Notes: a model not told the origin generated them from the sequence alone. DNA of 64,000 nt from Gammaproteobacteria bacterium (GCA_029245395.1 JAQWPL010000029.1:372001-436000); one strand, 5' to 3'. Positions 1-9,381 are shown, counted from the first letter of the stretch. Made by a program: numbers and translations.

Positions 1-270
1 ACGTAGCCCACGCAGTATTAGATTAGAACCCTGCTGTTTTACAAAATCTGTCAGCAGGCCATCAAAACCTGTTACCTCGACATTACTGATATCCGCTAAT
101 ACCTTTTTGGTTACTTCCACACGTTTATCCAGTGGCGCATAGGTAGATTTTAATTTACTCGTGCCCACGGCGACGATGACGCGGTCGAAAATAGTTGCGG
201 CTCTTTCTATCAGGTCGCGATGCCCGTTAGTGATAGGATTAAATGTGCCTGGATAGACAACAGTTTTCAT
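1..270 (-). CDS. coaD: Phosphopantetheine adenylyltransferase, N-terminal part
   Basis: Catalyses the adenylyl transfer from ATP to 4'-phosphopantetheine, the penultimate step of coenzyme A synthesis, in the cytosol. The 90 visible codons begin MKTVVYPGTFNPITNGH, the family's nucleotidyltransferase start with the ATP-binding TNGH motif, and reach NLILRGLR, another CoaD signature, at the window edge. The usual FDPITNGH reads FNPITNGH here, a mild change. The family is about 160 residues, so roughly the last 70 lie outside the window. In relatives coaD lies beside rsmD; here three genes intervene. Confidence 0.95.
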   Translation of the reverse strand, partial: MKTVVYPGTFNPITNGHRDLIERAATIFDRVIVAVGTSKLKSTYAPLDKRVEVTKKVLADISNVEVTGFDGLLTDFVKQQGSNLILRGLR

Positions 271-301
271 TTTAGTAATCCAAGGTATAAAAGATGGCGC
301 A

Positions 302-307
302 ATTATA
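302..307 (-). promoter_or_regulatory. Candidate -10 box for coaD
   Basis: On the minus strand a perfect TATAAT, preceded by GG and followed by TGCGCC, lies 31 bases before the coaD ATG. No convincing -35 hexamer is seen at 17 bases. Inferred from consensus only. Confidence 0.35.
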
Positions 308-428
308 CCTTATTTCGGGGGGTGGACGCCGTGGTGCAATCTGTTATTGTTGCCACTGATTTCAGGCAATAAATAAATTATATAATTAATCTATTAATAG
401 CTTTTTTCTAAGACAGAGTTCTCTTTTC

Positions 429-1796
429 ATGCAGCAATCAGAGCAACACGAAAACTGGTCATCAAGCTGGTTGTTTATTCTTGCCGCTGTAGGCTCCTCA
501 GTTGGGCTAGCAAACATTTGGCGCTTTCCGTATACAACGGGTGAAAACGGCGGTGGTGCTTTTGTTTTTATTTATATAGCCGCTGTATTTTTCCTGGCCT
601 TACCTCTGGTGATAGGTGAGTTTCTGATTGGAAGAAGAGGGCAGGACTGTCCTACTAATGCGCTAAAGAAATTAATTGCGGAAGCCAATGCCGGCCCCTT
701 TTGGGCGTGTATTGGCTACATGGGAATTTTTACTGCAAGCCTGATTCTTTCCTATTACAGCATGATTGGTGGGGAGACCATTTATTATGCTGTTGCCAAC
801 TTGCTTGGAAAATTCCAGGGCATTACACCCGGAGATGCGGCGGCCATTTCAAATGGTTTCAATGCCAGCTGGGTGTCAGTTTTATTAGCCCACAGCCTGT
901 TCATGATGATTACCATTTATATTTCTGCGAACGGGATATCAGGCGGACTGGAAAAGGCTGTGAAATACATGATGCCGTTACTGTTTATGATTCTTCTTGG
1001 CATGGTTGGTTATGCAATAGTCGCTGGTGATTTTTCAGCCGCCGTTACCTATCTTTTCACACCTGATTTCAGCAAGCTGAATACGTCTGTTGTTATTGAT
1101 GCTTTCGGCCAGGCATTTTTCTCTGTCAGCGTTGGCGCAACTACACTGATGGCCTATGGATCCTACCTGAAAAAAAGTGATTCTATTTCGAGTTCAGCCG
1201 CCATTATTGTTTCAGCTGATACTCTGGTAGCACTACTGGCAGGGTTAGCCATATTTCCCATCGTGTTTGCTTTTGGGCTTGATGCTGGCGGTGGGCCAGG
1301 TCTGGTGTTTGAAACCGTACCTTTGGCATTTGGCAATATGCCAGGCGGGCTCATTTTCGGCACCTTGTTTTTTATATTGCTGGCATTTGCGGCAATCACT
1401 TCCTCTATTTCGATGTTGGAAGTGCCAGTGTCCTGGCTGGCCAGCAAAGACAATTGGTCACGAAAGAAAGCGGCTATTGTTAGTGGTGGATGCATCTGGG
1501 TTATCGGCTTCCTTTCTGTGCTGTCACTGAATGTTTTTTCCGGGTTTTATCCTCTGGATTTTGCTGGCATAGAAAGAACTTTCTTCGGAATTTTTGATTA
1601 TCTGACCAGCAATATTATGCTGCCTGTGACAGGATTGATGACAGCACTCTTCGTAGGCTGGGTGTTACCCCAGTCCATTTCAAAAGAAGAGCTAAAGGTA
1701 ATCAATGGCAGCGTCTTGTTTCAGGGTTGGATGGTGATGCTGCGTTACGGAGTGACACTGGTGTTGGGCATTGTTTTTTACAATCTGGTTTTCTGA
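429..1796 (+). CDS. Sodium-dependent transporter, NSS (SNF) family
   Basis: A 455-residue, strongly hydrophobic inner-membrane protein of the neurotransmitter:sodium symporter (LeuT-like) family, which couples sodium entry to uptake of amino acids or amines. The N-terminus carries the hallmark first helix, with GSSVGLANIWRFP followed by a Gly-rich GENGGGAF turn (about residues 22-45), where the family binds sodium and substrate. Eleven or twelve membrane segments can be counted, in the usual range for bacterial members. It starts at the ATG after an AT-rich leader. The RidA gene begins 20 bases after its stop, so the two are probably cotranscribed. The substrate cannot be read from sequence; the RidA neighbour suggests an amino acid. 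Confidence 0.92.
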   Translation: MQQSEQHENWSSSWLFILAAVGSSVGLANIWRFPYTTGENGGGAFVFIYIAAVFFLALPLVIGEFLIGRRGQDCPTNALKKLIAEANAGPFWACIGYMGIFTASLILSYYSMIGGETIYYAVANLLGKFQGITPGDAAAISNGFNASWVSVLLAHSLFMMITIYISANGISGGLEKAVKYMMPLLFMILLGMVGYAIVAGDFSAAVTYLFTPDFSKLNTSVVIDAFGQAFFSVSVGATTLMAYGSYLKKSDSISSSAAIIVSADTLVALLAGLAIFPIVFAFGLDAGGGPGLVFETVPLAFGNMPGGLIFGTLFFILLAFAAITSSISMLEVPVSWLASKDNWSRKKAAIVSGGCIWVIGFLSVLSLNVFSGFYPLDFAGIERTFFGIFDYLTSNIMLPVTGLMTALFVGWVLPQSISKEELKVINGSVLFQGWMVMLRYGVTLVLGIVFYNLVF

Positions 1797-1816
1797 TCAA
1801 AGTTTTGGAGGATGGC

Positions 1817-2206
1817 ATGGTTGATTACCTGGTTTCTGAAAAACTGATTTCACCAAAATTTAAATACAGTCAATTGGTCAGGGCAGGCTCTCATTATTAC
1901 TGCAGCGGTCTTATTGCGCTTGATAATGAATCAGGTGAACTTGTAAACGGTGGTATCGGCAAGGAAACAGAAAAAATATTGGAAAACCTGCAGATTCTGA
2001 TGAGCGAGCATGAACTGGGATGGAAACATTTGGCTTTTGCCAGAGTATATGCCACGGATTTTGCTAACTTCCCAGATTTCAATGCGGTGTGGGAGGCTCT
2101 GTTCAATGCTATTGAAGTGCCGCCACCTGCGCGGAGTTCAGTGGGCGTTAACGCGCTGCCGCTGAATGCTGCAATTGAAATAGAGTTTACTTTTTACAAG
2201 GAATAA
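1817..2206 (+). CDS. RidA family (YjgF/UK114) enamine/imine deaminase
   Basis: RidA proteins are small cytosolic trimers that hydrolyse reactive enamines and imines, for example those released by PLP-dependent threonine dehydratase. The protein has 129 residues, the normal family size. The C-terminal signature PPPARSSVGVNALPLNAAIE contains the conserved Arg that contacts the substrate carboxylate. I place the start at the ATG at 1817 because GGAGG lies 5 bases upstream; an earlier in-frame ATG at 1727 lies inside the transporter gene. It follows the NSS transporter by 20 bases and meets the next gene tail to tail with one base between stops, leaving no room for a terminator. It may belong to a RidA subfamily other than canonical RidA. 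Confidence 0.9.
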   Translation: MVDYLVSEKLISPKFKYSQLVRAGSHYYCSGLIALDNESGELVNGGIGKETEKILENLQILMSEHELGWKHLAFARVYATDFANFPDFNAVWEALFNAIEVPPPARSSVGVNALPLNAAIEIEFTFYKE

Positions 2207-2207
2207 A

Positions 2208-2633
2208 TCAGGCGGGACTGTTTGCCAGGTTTTCAAGTTTCGCTGTTAACCTGGTAAAGACCTCATCTATATCCCGGAATACCTTGAGCTGTTTTTTGGA
2301 ATTGGAATGAAAATTTCGAAGTGTTTCGTACACTTTAGCCAGCGTAAAAGCAGACGTTGAATCTACGATCAAGGCAAAGCGGGTAATATCTTCTTTATCA
2401 TCCGTGCTCGTTGCGAGTTTACTAAACTCTTTCAATTCTGACGCAGAAATATTAATGCTGGTGATGGGTCTAAAATCCACCAGCTCATGATATTTCTGAA
2501 AGTCCGGTAGGTATTTAAGCTCTTCCTTGTAGCTGGAAAACGTATCTATGAAAAGAGTCAGGGTCACCTCTTCAGGTGCGAAGCTGGTGATTATCACTTT
2601 ATTGTCGTGATCGATACGATGTGAAACAAGCAT
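2208..2633 (-). CDS. Hypothetical protein, STAS/SEC14-like (SpoIIAA-like) pattern
   Basis: A 141-residue soluble protein without signal peptide or membrane segment. Alternating hydrophobic strands and helices, with VIITSFAPEEVTLTLFID near the N-terminus and KYHELVDFRPITSINIS in the middle, resemble the small STAS/SEC14-like proteins of Proteobacteria. The function of that group is not settled. It is convergent with the RidA gene and lies 30 bases downstream of rsmD on the same strand, so it may be read from the rsmD transcript. The family placement is by pattern only. Confidence 0.6.
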   Translation of the reverse strand: MLVSHRIDHDNKVIITSFAPEEVTLTLFIDTFSSYKEELKYLPDFQKYHELVDFRPITSINISASELKEFSKLATSTDDKEDITRFALIVDSTSAFTLAKVYETLRNFHSNSKKQLKVFRDIDEVFTRLTAKLENLANSPA

Positions 2634-2663
2634 TCTCTGGCATCCTCACTGAAAGGCATTATT

Positions 2664-3260
2664 CTAATTGATTAACCTTTCGCAAACACCAAAATAAACG
2701 CGCCCTGCCTTTTTATCTTTAAATAACTGCCACCTATCTGGCAGAGTGATATCATCTAATGGTGTCTCCGATTCAAGGTAAACAATTGCGCCGGGAGACA
2801 AGAAATTTCCAGCTTCCAGAAGCGCACAACAATCAGCTAGAAGGTTTTTCCCAAAGGGTGGGTCAAGAAAAACAATATCGAACTGATATTGTTCTGTTTT
2901 TTTTTGGTCAAGCCATTGCATGGCATTTGCTGTGATGACATCGATGTTGTTGCAATCCAGCAGCTGGCAATTTTCACTTATTGAATCAGTCACCCGGGAA
3001 TCATTATCAATAGCCAGAACATTGGCGGCATTTCGTGAACAGGCTTCCAGTGCCAGTGCGCCGCTACCGGAAAATAGGTCCAGGCAGTGGGCGCCATCAA
3101 TTTTTTGTTGTAACCAGTTGAAAAGCGTTTCCTTGATCCTGTCAGTAGTTGGCCTCAGTGTTTCCACGTTACTCGGGAATTTAATTTTTCTGCTACGCCA
3201 TTTCCCCGCGATGATACGAAATTGGTTTTTAAAATTATTATTACTTGAATAATCGTTCAT
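2664..3260 (-). CDS. rsmD: 16S rRNA (guanine-966 N2)-methyltransferase
   Basis: RsmD methylates G966 of 16S rRNA during 30S assembly, using S-adenosylmethionine. The 198-residue protein has the family N-terminus FRIIAGKWRSRKIKFP, then RPTTDRIKETLFNW, the SAM-binding loop LDLFSGSGALALEA (about residue 62) and the catalytic motif FLDPPF (about residue 132), the DPPF variant of NPPY. Length matches the Escherichia coli enzyme. It is divergent from ftsY, as in most gammaproteobacteria, with about 160 bases between the two start codons. Confidence 0.95.
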   Translation of the reverse strand: MNDYSSNNNFKNQFRIIAGKWRSRKIKFPSNVETLRPTTDRIKETLFNWLQQKIDGAHCLDLFSGSGALALEACSRNAANVLAIDNDSRVTDSISENCQLLDCNNIDVITANAMQWLDQKKTEQYQFDIVFLDPPFGKNLLADCCALLEAGNFLSPGAIVYLESETPLDDITLPDRWQLFKDKKAGRVYFGVCERLIN

Positions 3261-3419
3261 GTATTGTATTTATCAATATCTGATTCTGGAATTTCACATT
3301 GGTCAAGACAATTCTTACTGCATGTGAAAGCCATTGTGCCAGAATTTTTATGGTATAGCAGATTGAGTGCTGATAGCATAGCGAGCCTCGAAAAGCGCAT
3401 CATTACCGGCAGTTTTCCC

Positions 3420-4418
3420 ATGTTCGGATTTGGCAAGAAAAATCACGACAAGACAAAAATACCCCTTGAAGAAGGTCAGCAGGATTCGGAAAAGGAATCT
3501 CTGTTTGGCCGGCTCAGAACAGGCCTGAAAAAAACCCGTAGCAATCTGGGTGAAGGACTGGCCACTCTCCTCACTGGACAAAAAGTCATCGATGAAGATT
3601 TGTTGGAGGAGCTGGAAAGTCAGCTTTTGATTGCCGATGTGGGTGTTGAAGCCACAGCGGATATTATTGATGAGCTGACAGCAAGTCTGAAACGCAATCA
3701 ACTACAGGATTCCGGCGCCCTATATCAAGCCCTTCAGGAACAGTTGTTGAAAACGCTGGAACCTTGCCAGAAGGCGTTGGAAATTCCTGCGAAATCGGAT
3801 AAACCTTTTGTCATCCTGATGGTGGGTGTCAACGGCGTGGGCAAAACAACAACAATTGGCAAGCTGGCCCGAAGGTTACAAGAAGACAACAAATCCGTCA
3901 TGCTCGCTGCCGGTGACACCTTCAGGGCTGCTGCTGTTGAACAGTTACAAGCCTGGGGAGAACGCCATAATATTCCCGTTGTTGCACAACATTCGGGAGC
4001 TGACAGTGCTTCAGTCATTTACGATGCCTATGAATCTGCAAAGGCGAGAAACATGGATGTGCTAATTGCCGATACTGCAGGCCGCCTGCATAACAAAGAC
4101 AACCTTATGCAGGAACTGGAAAAGGTTATTCGAGTACTGAAAAAGCTGGATGATGATATTCCACAGGAAGTGATGCTGGTGCTGGATGCCGGAACAGGAC
4201 AGAACGGTCTGAGCCAGGCCGAACATTTCAATCGTGCAGTCAACATCACTGGCATTACCCTGACCAAACTGGATGGCACGGCGAAAGGCGGTATGATTTT
4301 CGCTATTGCCAGACATTTTGGACTGCCCATTCGTTTCATCGGCATTGGAGAACAGGCAGAAGATCTTCGTCCATTCGAGGCACAGGAATTTGTCTCGGCT
4401 TTGTTTGACCAGGATTAA
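3420..4418 (+). CDS. ftsY: Signal recognition particle receptor FtsY
   Basis: FtsY is the SRP receptor GTPase that delivers ribosome-nascent chain complexes to the Sec translocon. The SRP NG domain is intact: P-loop GVNGVGKTTT (about residue 136), DTFRAAAVEQL, DTAGR (about 217), TKLDGTAKGG (about 281) and the closing GIGEQAEDLRPF. I choose the ATG at 3420 (MFGFGKK, 332 residues), because the open frame upstream to 3264 shows no family similarity and runs through the rsmD-ftsY intergenic space; the Shine-Dalgarno for this ATG is weak. The acidic A domain is short. In many relatives ftsE, ftsX and rpoH follow; here a multicopper-oxidase remnant begins at the very next base. Confidence 0.95.
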   Translation: MFGFGKKNHDKTKIPLEEGQQDSEKESLFGRLRTGLKKTRSNLGEGLATLLTGQKVIDEDLLEELESQLLIADVGVEATADIIDELTASLKRNQLQDSGALYQALQEQLLKTLEPCQKALEIPAKSDKPFVILMVGVNGVGKTTTIGKLARRLQEDNKSVMLAAGDTFRAAAVEQLQAWGERHNIPVVAQHSGADSASVIYDAYESAKARNMDVLIADTAGRLHNKDNLMQELEKVIRVLKKLDDDIPQEVMLVLDAGTGQNGLSQAEHFNRAVNITGITLTKLDGTAKGGMIFAIARHFGLPIRFIGIGEQAEDLRPFEAQEFVSALFDQD

Positions 4419-4691
4419 TCACCTATTGAGGCAAAAGTAGGTGAAACCCATATCTGGAATGTCCGCAATAACACTGAATTTAACCACCCCTTTCATTTAC
4501 ATGGCTATTTTTTCCAGGTTCTGGACGATAGCAGGATACCTGAGTGGAAGGACTCGGTAGATGTTCCAATTAACACAGAACTGAAACTGGCTGTCCGTTT
4601 TGATGAACGTCCGGGCACCTAGATGTATCACTGTCATATCTTGGATCATGCCGAAGTCGGTATGATGGGAAATATCAGGGTTAGCCCCTGA
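4419..4691 (+). pseudogene. Remnant of a multicopper oxidase (C-terminal cupredoxin domain)
   Basis: Translation directly after, and in the same frame as, the ftsY stop gives an unmistakable multicopper-oxidase tail: HPFHLHGYFFQVL (type 1/type 3 copper ligands), a PINTELKLAVRFDERPG strand pair, and MYHCHILDHAEVGMM, the HCH-x3-H-x4-M copper motif. A TAG at 4620-4622 interrupts it exactly where the family has Trp (GTW-MYHCH), consistent with TGG to TAG. There is no start codon, signal peptide or first two cupredoxin domains. It is therefore a decayed fragment, about 90 codons of an enzyme of roughly 450 or more, left by deletion or incomplete transfer. Confidence 0.85.
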
Positions 4692-4737
4692 GTACACTTA
4701 ATAAAAATAAGTAACCCCTGGCGGCCTATGTACCCAT

Positions 4738-5319
4738 ATGTCTGACAAACGCTGTACCTGGGCAGGCAATGACCCCTTGTATCAAAAATACCATGACAAG
4801 GAATGGGGGGTCCCCCTGCATTCTGATAAAAAACTCTTCGAGTTTCTCGTGCTGGAAGGCATGCAGGCAGGACTGAGCTGGATTACTGTCCTGAAAAAAC
4901 GTGAAGCTTTCCGCAAAGCCTTTGATGGCTTTGATTTCAATAAAGTCGCCAATTATGGAAAGCCAAAAATCAAGGCACTGCTGAATAATTCAGACATTAT
5001 TCGCAATCGACTGAAAATTAATGCGACTGTCACCAATGCCCAGGCTTTTATTCGAGTCAGGAAAGAGTTTGGAACTTTTAATAACTATATTTGGGGCTTC
5101 GTGGATCACCGGCCCCTGCAGAACTCCTGGAAAAGTCTGAAACAGCTACCTGCAAAAACCGAGCTTGCAGAGACCATTTCAAAAGACCTGAAAAAGCGGG
5201 GCTTCAGTTTTGTGGGCCCGACTATTGTCTATTCCCATATGCAGGCTACCGGCATGATCAATGACCATACCACTGACTGCTTCAGATACAGGGAAGTGAA
5301 AAAACTGGCAGCAAAATAA
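4738..5319 (+). CDS. tag: DNA-3-methyladenine glycosylase I
   Basis: Tag excises 3-methyladenine from alkylated DNA, starting base-excision repair. The 193-residue protein begins RCTWAGNDPLYQKYHDKEWG, the family opening, with Cys and His ligands of the structural zinc; the partner ligands are in the C-terminal NDHTTDCFRY. The central GLSWITVLKKREAFRKAF holds the conserved Trp and Glu-rich base pocket region. Length equals that of E. coli Tag (187). It lies 46 bases after the multicopper-oxidase remnant and converges on the acyltransferase gene with 11 bases between stops. Confidence 0.95.
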   Translation: MSDKRCTWAGNDPLYQKYHDKEWGVPLHSDKKLFEFLVLEGMQAGLSWITVLKKREAFRKAFDGFDFNKVANYGKPKIKALLNNSDIIRNRLKINATVTNAQAFIRVRKEFGTFNNYIWGFVDHRPLQNSWKSLKQLPAKTELAETISKDLKKRGFSFVGPTIVYSHMQATGMINDHTTDCFRYREVKKLAAK

Positions 5320-5330
5320 CGGCTACTGGC

Positions 5331-5933
5331 CTAGGTGTTTTCAGGTCTGATACCCTTCAAACCCTTATAGGCTGCCTGAATACTCTGCATATCACTGTCC
5401 AGGTCGTCGCCAGGCTTGAATTCGCCAAGCATTCTGAGTGTTTTATTCTCAGCATCAATGGCCGCCAGAAGAATAGGGACCTGCGCCTGTCGGGCTATGT
5501 GATAAAAGCCGCTTTTCCATTCCTTCACTTTGCTGCGCGTCCCTTCAGGGGGAATACACAGAATAGTGTCCGGCTCTTCCCTGATCAGATCAACCATCCT
5601 GGATACCATGCTGTGGGCTTTCGTCCTGTTGACAGGGATTCCTCCCATCCATCGCATCACAGTTCCAATCACCGGTGGGAACAGGGTATGTTTCCCCATC
5701 CAGCGAATATCCAGGTGCAGATGTAGTACTCCAGCTATTAGCAACATGAAATCCCAGTTGCTGGTATGGGGTGCACCAATAAACACATAAGGAGTTGACG
5801 GCAATTCATTTGCTTCCACACGCCAGCCGCAAAGTTTAAGGCAGCTAATGGCCATAAAGCGCAGAATTGGCGTGACTATGGGGGTTGAAAAAATGGAATG
5901 CCGCATAATGTCTGGGTACCGGGGTTTAATCAT
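5331..5933 (-). CDS. 1-acyl-glycerol-3-phosphate acyltransferase-like (PlsC family)
   Basis: A 200-residue acyltransferase of the PlsC/LPLAT superfamily, acting on lysophospholipid or a similar acceptor at the membrane. The catalytic H-x4-D motif is at His56/Asp61 (APHTSNWD), and the glycerophosphate-binding EGTRS block follows at about residue 126 (IPPEGTRSKVKEW). GGIPVNRTKAH between them is the usual third block. It is shorter than PlsC (about 245), typical of the small LPLAT proteins whose acceptor is unknown. A second Met (MRHSIF, residue 10) could be the true start. It stands alone, with 547 gene-free bases upstream. Confidence 0.85.
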   Translation of the reverse strand: MIKPRYPDIMRHSIFSTPIVTPILRFMAISCLKLCGWRVEANELPSTPYVFIGAPHTSNWDFMLLIAGVLHLHLDIRWMGKHTLFPPVIGTVMRWMGGIPVNRTKAHSMVSRMVDLIREEPDTILCIPPEGTRSKVKEWKSGFYHIARQAQVPILLAAIDAENKTLRMLGEFKPGDDLDSDMQSIQAAYKGLKGIRPENT

Positions 5934-6480
5934 TACCCCTTTGTTTTCCAGTATTATAGTGGATGTTAGTACTCACAAACATTAAATTTTCAGAATAGTT
6001 GCTGCGATTAATCGACTAAATTGAATCAAAGGCTAAAACTCCTGAAAATTTTTCCCTGAAAGGCAGTCCCTGTTAACCATTGGGAGGTTAAATTCACAGT
6101 CATTTGGCGGAGTGAAATCAGGGTTAAAATATTTCATCCTGTTAAGTAATTCCTGATTCCTTGAGTTATACTTTTGTGTTCTTTCAAGCTAGGGCATTAC
6201 CTGCTTCGGAACATTGATTACCAAAGGGCAGTAAGCTGCTTGTTTCAAGGCAAGTATATTGCCCTCGGAATGCTCCGGACAGACTGCAATTACTGCTTGA
6301 TTGTTGGCATTGGGTGGTTTAATTTGAGCCACTTTTTATGCCAAACTAAGAAATAAATTTTACGATAAATTACTAACAAACGAATTACTAAACTACGATT
6401 TTAAAACAGCATTATATTTAAACTAATTTTTCAATTAATTAACTCAATTAAGCAACAAACTAAAAACCAAGGGAATTGTT
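5934..6480. other. 547-bp gene-free, AT-rich intergenic region
   Basis: This gap separates the divergent acyltransferase and molybdenum-hydroxylase genes. The last 120 bases before 6481 are very AT-rich with repeated AATTA runs, where a promoter for the hydroxylase operon is expected, but I see no clear hexamer pair. A 60-codon open frame at 6174-6356 has no ribosome site, is Cys/Tyr-rich and unlike neighbouring codon use, so I treat it as chance. No hairpin followed by a T-run and no tRNA is visible. Confidence 0.5.
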
Positions 6481-6987
6481 ATGGCAACTCTACAAATTAA
6501 CGGTCAAACAATGGATATCGGTGAGGTTGACCCCTCCACTCCGCTGCTATGGGTGCTGCGTGATGAGCTCGGCCTGGTAGGCACCAAATATGGATGTGGT
6601 ATCGCCCAATGTGGCGCCTGTACAGTGCATCTGGATGGCGCTCCCGTGCGCTCATGCCAGATTCCTGTAGGCAATCTTACAAATCAAGCAATTACTACAA
6701 TTGAAGGTCTGGCTGCTGCAGACGGCACACTGACTCCAGTCCAGGAAGCCTGGGTCGAAATTGATGTGCCCCAGTGCGGCTACTGCCAGGCAGGCCAAAT
6801 CATGAGTGCAACTGCACTGCTGAGTCAGAACAACAGTCCGAGTGATACAGAAATCGATGCCGCCATGTCAGGAAACATCTGCCGTTGCGCCACCTATTCC
6901 CGTATTCGCCAGGCCATCAAGAATGCTGGCGCAAAAATGACCGGCACCGCATTTTATGATGCAGCGAAGGCAGGAGAGACAGCATGA
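6481..6987 (+). CDS. (2Fe-2S) subunit of molybdenum hydroxylase, isoquinoline 1-oxidoreductase alpha-like
   Basis: A 168-residue electron-transfer subunit of the xanthine-oxidase family. The plant-type cluster is bound by Cys39, Cys44, Cys47 and Cys59 ([14 protein letters not shown]...RSC); the second cluster, near the molybdopterin, by Cys99, Cys102, Cys134 and Cys136 (QCGYC...NICRC). All eight are present. It carries electrons from the Mo centre of the next gene product to an external acceptor, since no FAD subunit is encoded here. The Mo subunit overlaps it by ATGA, so translation is coupled. Family names point to N-heterocycle or aldehyde oxidation; the substrate is unknown. Confidence 0.92.
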   Translation: MATLQINGQTMDIGEVDPSTPLLWVLRDELGLVGTKYGCGIAQCGACTVHLDGAPVRSCQIPVGNLTNQAITTIEGLAAADGTLTPVQEAWVEIDVPQCGYCQAGQIMSATALLSQNNSPSDTEIDAAMSGNICRCATYSRIRQAIKNAGAKMTGTAFYDAAKAGETA

Positions 6988-9341
6988 AATTGATTAAAAA
7001 CGATCATCTCGCTCCTGAATTACCTGATTTTTTCCAGGATCTGGTCAAAAGTCCCAAAATGGACATTGGCATGCCGGATGTCAGCCGACGTGATTTTTTC
7101 AAGATTTCCAGTGTCGCTGGTGGCGGTCTTGTCCTTGGCCTGTCCATGGGCACAAGCTCCAAAGCTAAAGCACAGTCCGGTGCAGCAACAAGTACTTTAA
7201 GCCCTTACGTTCAAATACAGCCAAATGGCCGAATTAATCTGTTTTCCAAGAATCCGGAATGTGGTCAAGGCATCAAGACAGGTCTTCCTCTGATCATTGC
7301 CGAAGAGCTGGATTGTGCCTGGGAAGATGTAGATGTCATCCAGGCAGATATCGATGGTTCCAGGTACGGTGCACAGTTTGCTGGAGGTTCAACTTCAACA
7401 CCAATGAACTGGATGGCCATGCGCCAGGCAGGTGCTACAGCCCGAGCCATGATCCTGGCAGCAGCAGCCCAGCAGTTGAATATTCCCGTTTCTGAACTTT
7501 CCACTAGCGACACCAGGGTTGTACATGCAACTTCTGACCGTGAATGGGGCTATGGTGAATTTGCCGAGCTCGCAGCCACTATGGAAGTTCCGGCCCCTGA
7601 CTCACTGATATTGAAAACACGTGACGAGTTCAAACTGTTAGGCCGACGATTCACCGGTGTAGACAACAACGATATTGTTACAGGCCAGCCATTGTTTGGT
7701 GCAGACACGCATATGGAAGGCATGTTATATGCCTCTTACTCCAAGTGTCCCCAGATTGGTGGACGTGCATTGTCTTTCAACGAAGATCATATCAAATCAC
7801 TGCCAGGTGTTGTGGATGCCTTTATTATGGATGAAAACGGCAGCCCTAAAGCATTCAACCCGGGTGGCGGTGATATGTTCAGCGGTGTTGTTGTAGTTGC
7901 AGAAAACACCTGGGCAGCGATCAAGGCCAAGCGTGAACTTGAAGTGGAATGGGATCTGAGCAATGCAGAAGTAGCCAGCTGGGATGATCTTGTTGCGCGT
8001 GCTTATGCGTTGGAGGAGCAAGATGGCGAACCTCTGATGATCAATCAGTTCAATGGTCCGGGTAATCCGCCAACTCAGGTTAGCGCCGACAAGGGCGATG
8101 CAGAAAGTGTATTGGGAAATGCTGAGACTGTTGTTTCCAGCTTCTATGAATATCCCTACGTAAGCCATGCCCAGCTTGAGCCTGAAACTTGTGTTGCCAA
8201 ATATGAAAACGGTTCTGTAGAGATCTGGGCTCCCGCACAGATTCCACAGAGTGGCGAATCCGGTTCAGCCGTTCTTCTGGGTATTCCGCCAGAAGAAGCG
8301 GCGGAACGTGTTGTACTTCACCAAACTCGTATCGGTGGTGGATTTGGCCGCAAACTGGCCAATGACTATGTCTTTGAAGTGGTTGCCATAGCCCGCAGGA
8401 TGGAAGGTATTCCCATCAAGCTGCAATGGACCCGTGAAGATGATATGAGCGGCGACTATTTCCGTCCTGGTGGTTTTCATTCCTACAGTGCCGGTCTGGA
8501 TTCAGTGGGCAACTTGACCGCCTGGAAGGATCACTTTATTACCTCAACCGGTGATGACCAGGCTCCAATGACCAGTGCAAACCTGACCCCGGGTGTGTTC
8601 CCGATGGATGTCATTGACAATGTGAAACTTACACAGACCATGTTCCACAATGCCATTCCTACCGGACCAATGCGCGCGCCTTCATCAAATGCGTTTGCTT
8701 TTTCTTTCCAGAGCTTCATGCATGAACTGGCTGTTGCAGCAGGTAAAGGGCATGTTGAATTCCTGATGAATACTCTGGGTGAGCCGCGGCTGGCTGACCC
8801 TGAAAACCCACGGTCCATGCACACAGGCCGTGCTGCCAGCGTTGTCACTGAAGTTGCCAGATTATCTGGCTATGAGCAGGGTGCCAATGAACCAGGTCGG
8901 GCCAAGGGACTGTCCTTTTACTTCTGTCACAGCGGTTACGTGGCACAGGTCGCCGACGTCACTGTTAGCGCCAACAAGGAAGTGAAAGTTCACAAGGTTT
9001 GGGCGGTTGCCGATTTTGGTTTCATCCACAATCTGAGTGGTGCTGAAAACCAGATGGAAGGCGGCATAATCGATGGAATCAGCCAGTTGTTTAACGCCAA
9101 GATTACTTTTGAAAATGGCGTTATCCAGCAGCAAAACTTCCATCAATACCCATTGGTCAGGATGCCGCAAGCGCCTGAACTGGAAGTTGCATTTCTTGAA
9201 CCAGAAGAGTTCTCCCCCACAGGTGGTGGTGAGCCTTCCATGCCTCCAGTACTGGCAGCGGTAACTAATGCGATTTATAACGCCACTGGCGAACGCATTC
9301 GAAAGATGCCGTTGTTTGAGTCAGGTTATAAACTGGTATAG
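6984..9341 (+). CDS. Molybdopterin-binding subunit of molybdenum hydroxylase, Tat-exported (IorB-like)
   Basis: A 785-residue catalytic subunit that would hydroxylate an N-heterocycle or oxidise an aldehyde at a molybdenum cytosine-dinucleotide centre. A twin-arginine signal sits after a 34-residue lead: [10 protein letters not shown] (Arg35/Arg36), then a hydrophobic stretch and AKAQ, as in membrane- or periplasm-located IorB-type subunits. GGGFGRK (about 450) binds the cofactor; [11 protein letters not shown] (about 560) and the C-terminal GGGEPSMPP (about 747), with the catalytic Glu, are present. It forms a two-gene operon with the 2Fe-2S subunit. No XdhC-type maturation factor or cytochrome partner is adjacent, so these must be elsewhere. 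Confidence 0.92.
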   Translation: MKLIKNDHLAPELPDFFQDLVKSPKMDIGMPDVSRRDFFKISSVAGGGLVLGLSMGTSSKAKAQSGAATSTLSPYVQIQPNGRINLFSKNPECGQGIKTGLPLIIAEELDCAWEDVDVIQADIDGSRYGAQFAGGSTSTPMNWMAMRQAGATARAMILAAAAQQLNIPVSELSTSDTRVVHATSDREWGYGEFAELAATMEVPAPDSLILKTRDEFKLLGRRFTGVDNNDIVTGQPLFGADTHMEGMLYASYSKCPQIGGRALSFNEDHIKSLPGVVDAFIMDENGSPKAFNPGGGDMFSGVVVVAENTWAAIKAKRELEVEWDLSNAEVASWDDLVARAYALEEQDGEPLMINQFNGPGNPPTQVSADKGDAESVLGNAETVVSSFYEYPYVSHAQLEPETCVAKYENGSVEIWAPAQIPQSGESGSAVLLGIPPEEAAERVVLHQTRIGGGFGRKLANDYVFEVVAIARRMEGIPIKLQWTREDDMSGDYFRPGGFHSYSAGLDSVGNLTAWKDHFITSTGDDQAPMTSANLTPGVFPMDVIDNVKLTQTMFHNAIPTGPMRAPSSNAFAFSFQSFMHELAVAAGKGHVEFLMNTLGEPRLADPENPRSMHTGRAASVVTEVARLSGYEQGANEPGRAKGLSFYFCHSGYVAQVADVTVSANKEVKVHKVWAVADFGFIHNLSGAENQMEGGIIDGISQLFNAKITFENGVIQQQNFHQYPLVRMPQAPELEVAFLEPEEFSPTGGGEPSMPPVLAAVTNAIYNATGERIRKMPLFESGYKLV

Positions 9342-9381
9342 AGGCAAGCTAGTTGTAAAGATAGTAATAAAGGCAGGAATT

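Noticed and set aside
1727-1816. Upstream start for the RidA gene
   Set aside because: It lies inside the transporter gene; the GGAGG-preceded ATG at 1817 is better.
3264-3419. N-terminal extension of FtsY
   Set aside because: No family similarity, and it spans the rsmD-ftsY intergenic region; MFGFGKK at 3420 fits the family.
6174-6356. 60-codon open frame
   Set aside because: No ribosome site, no similarity to known proteins, unusual Cys/Tyr content; lies in an AT-rich intergenic region.
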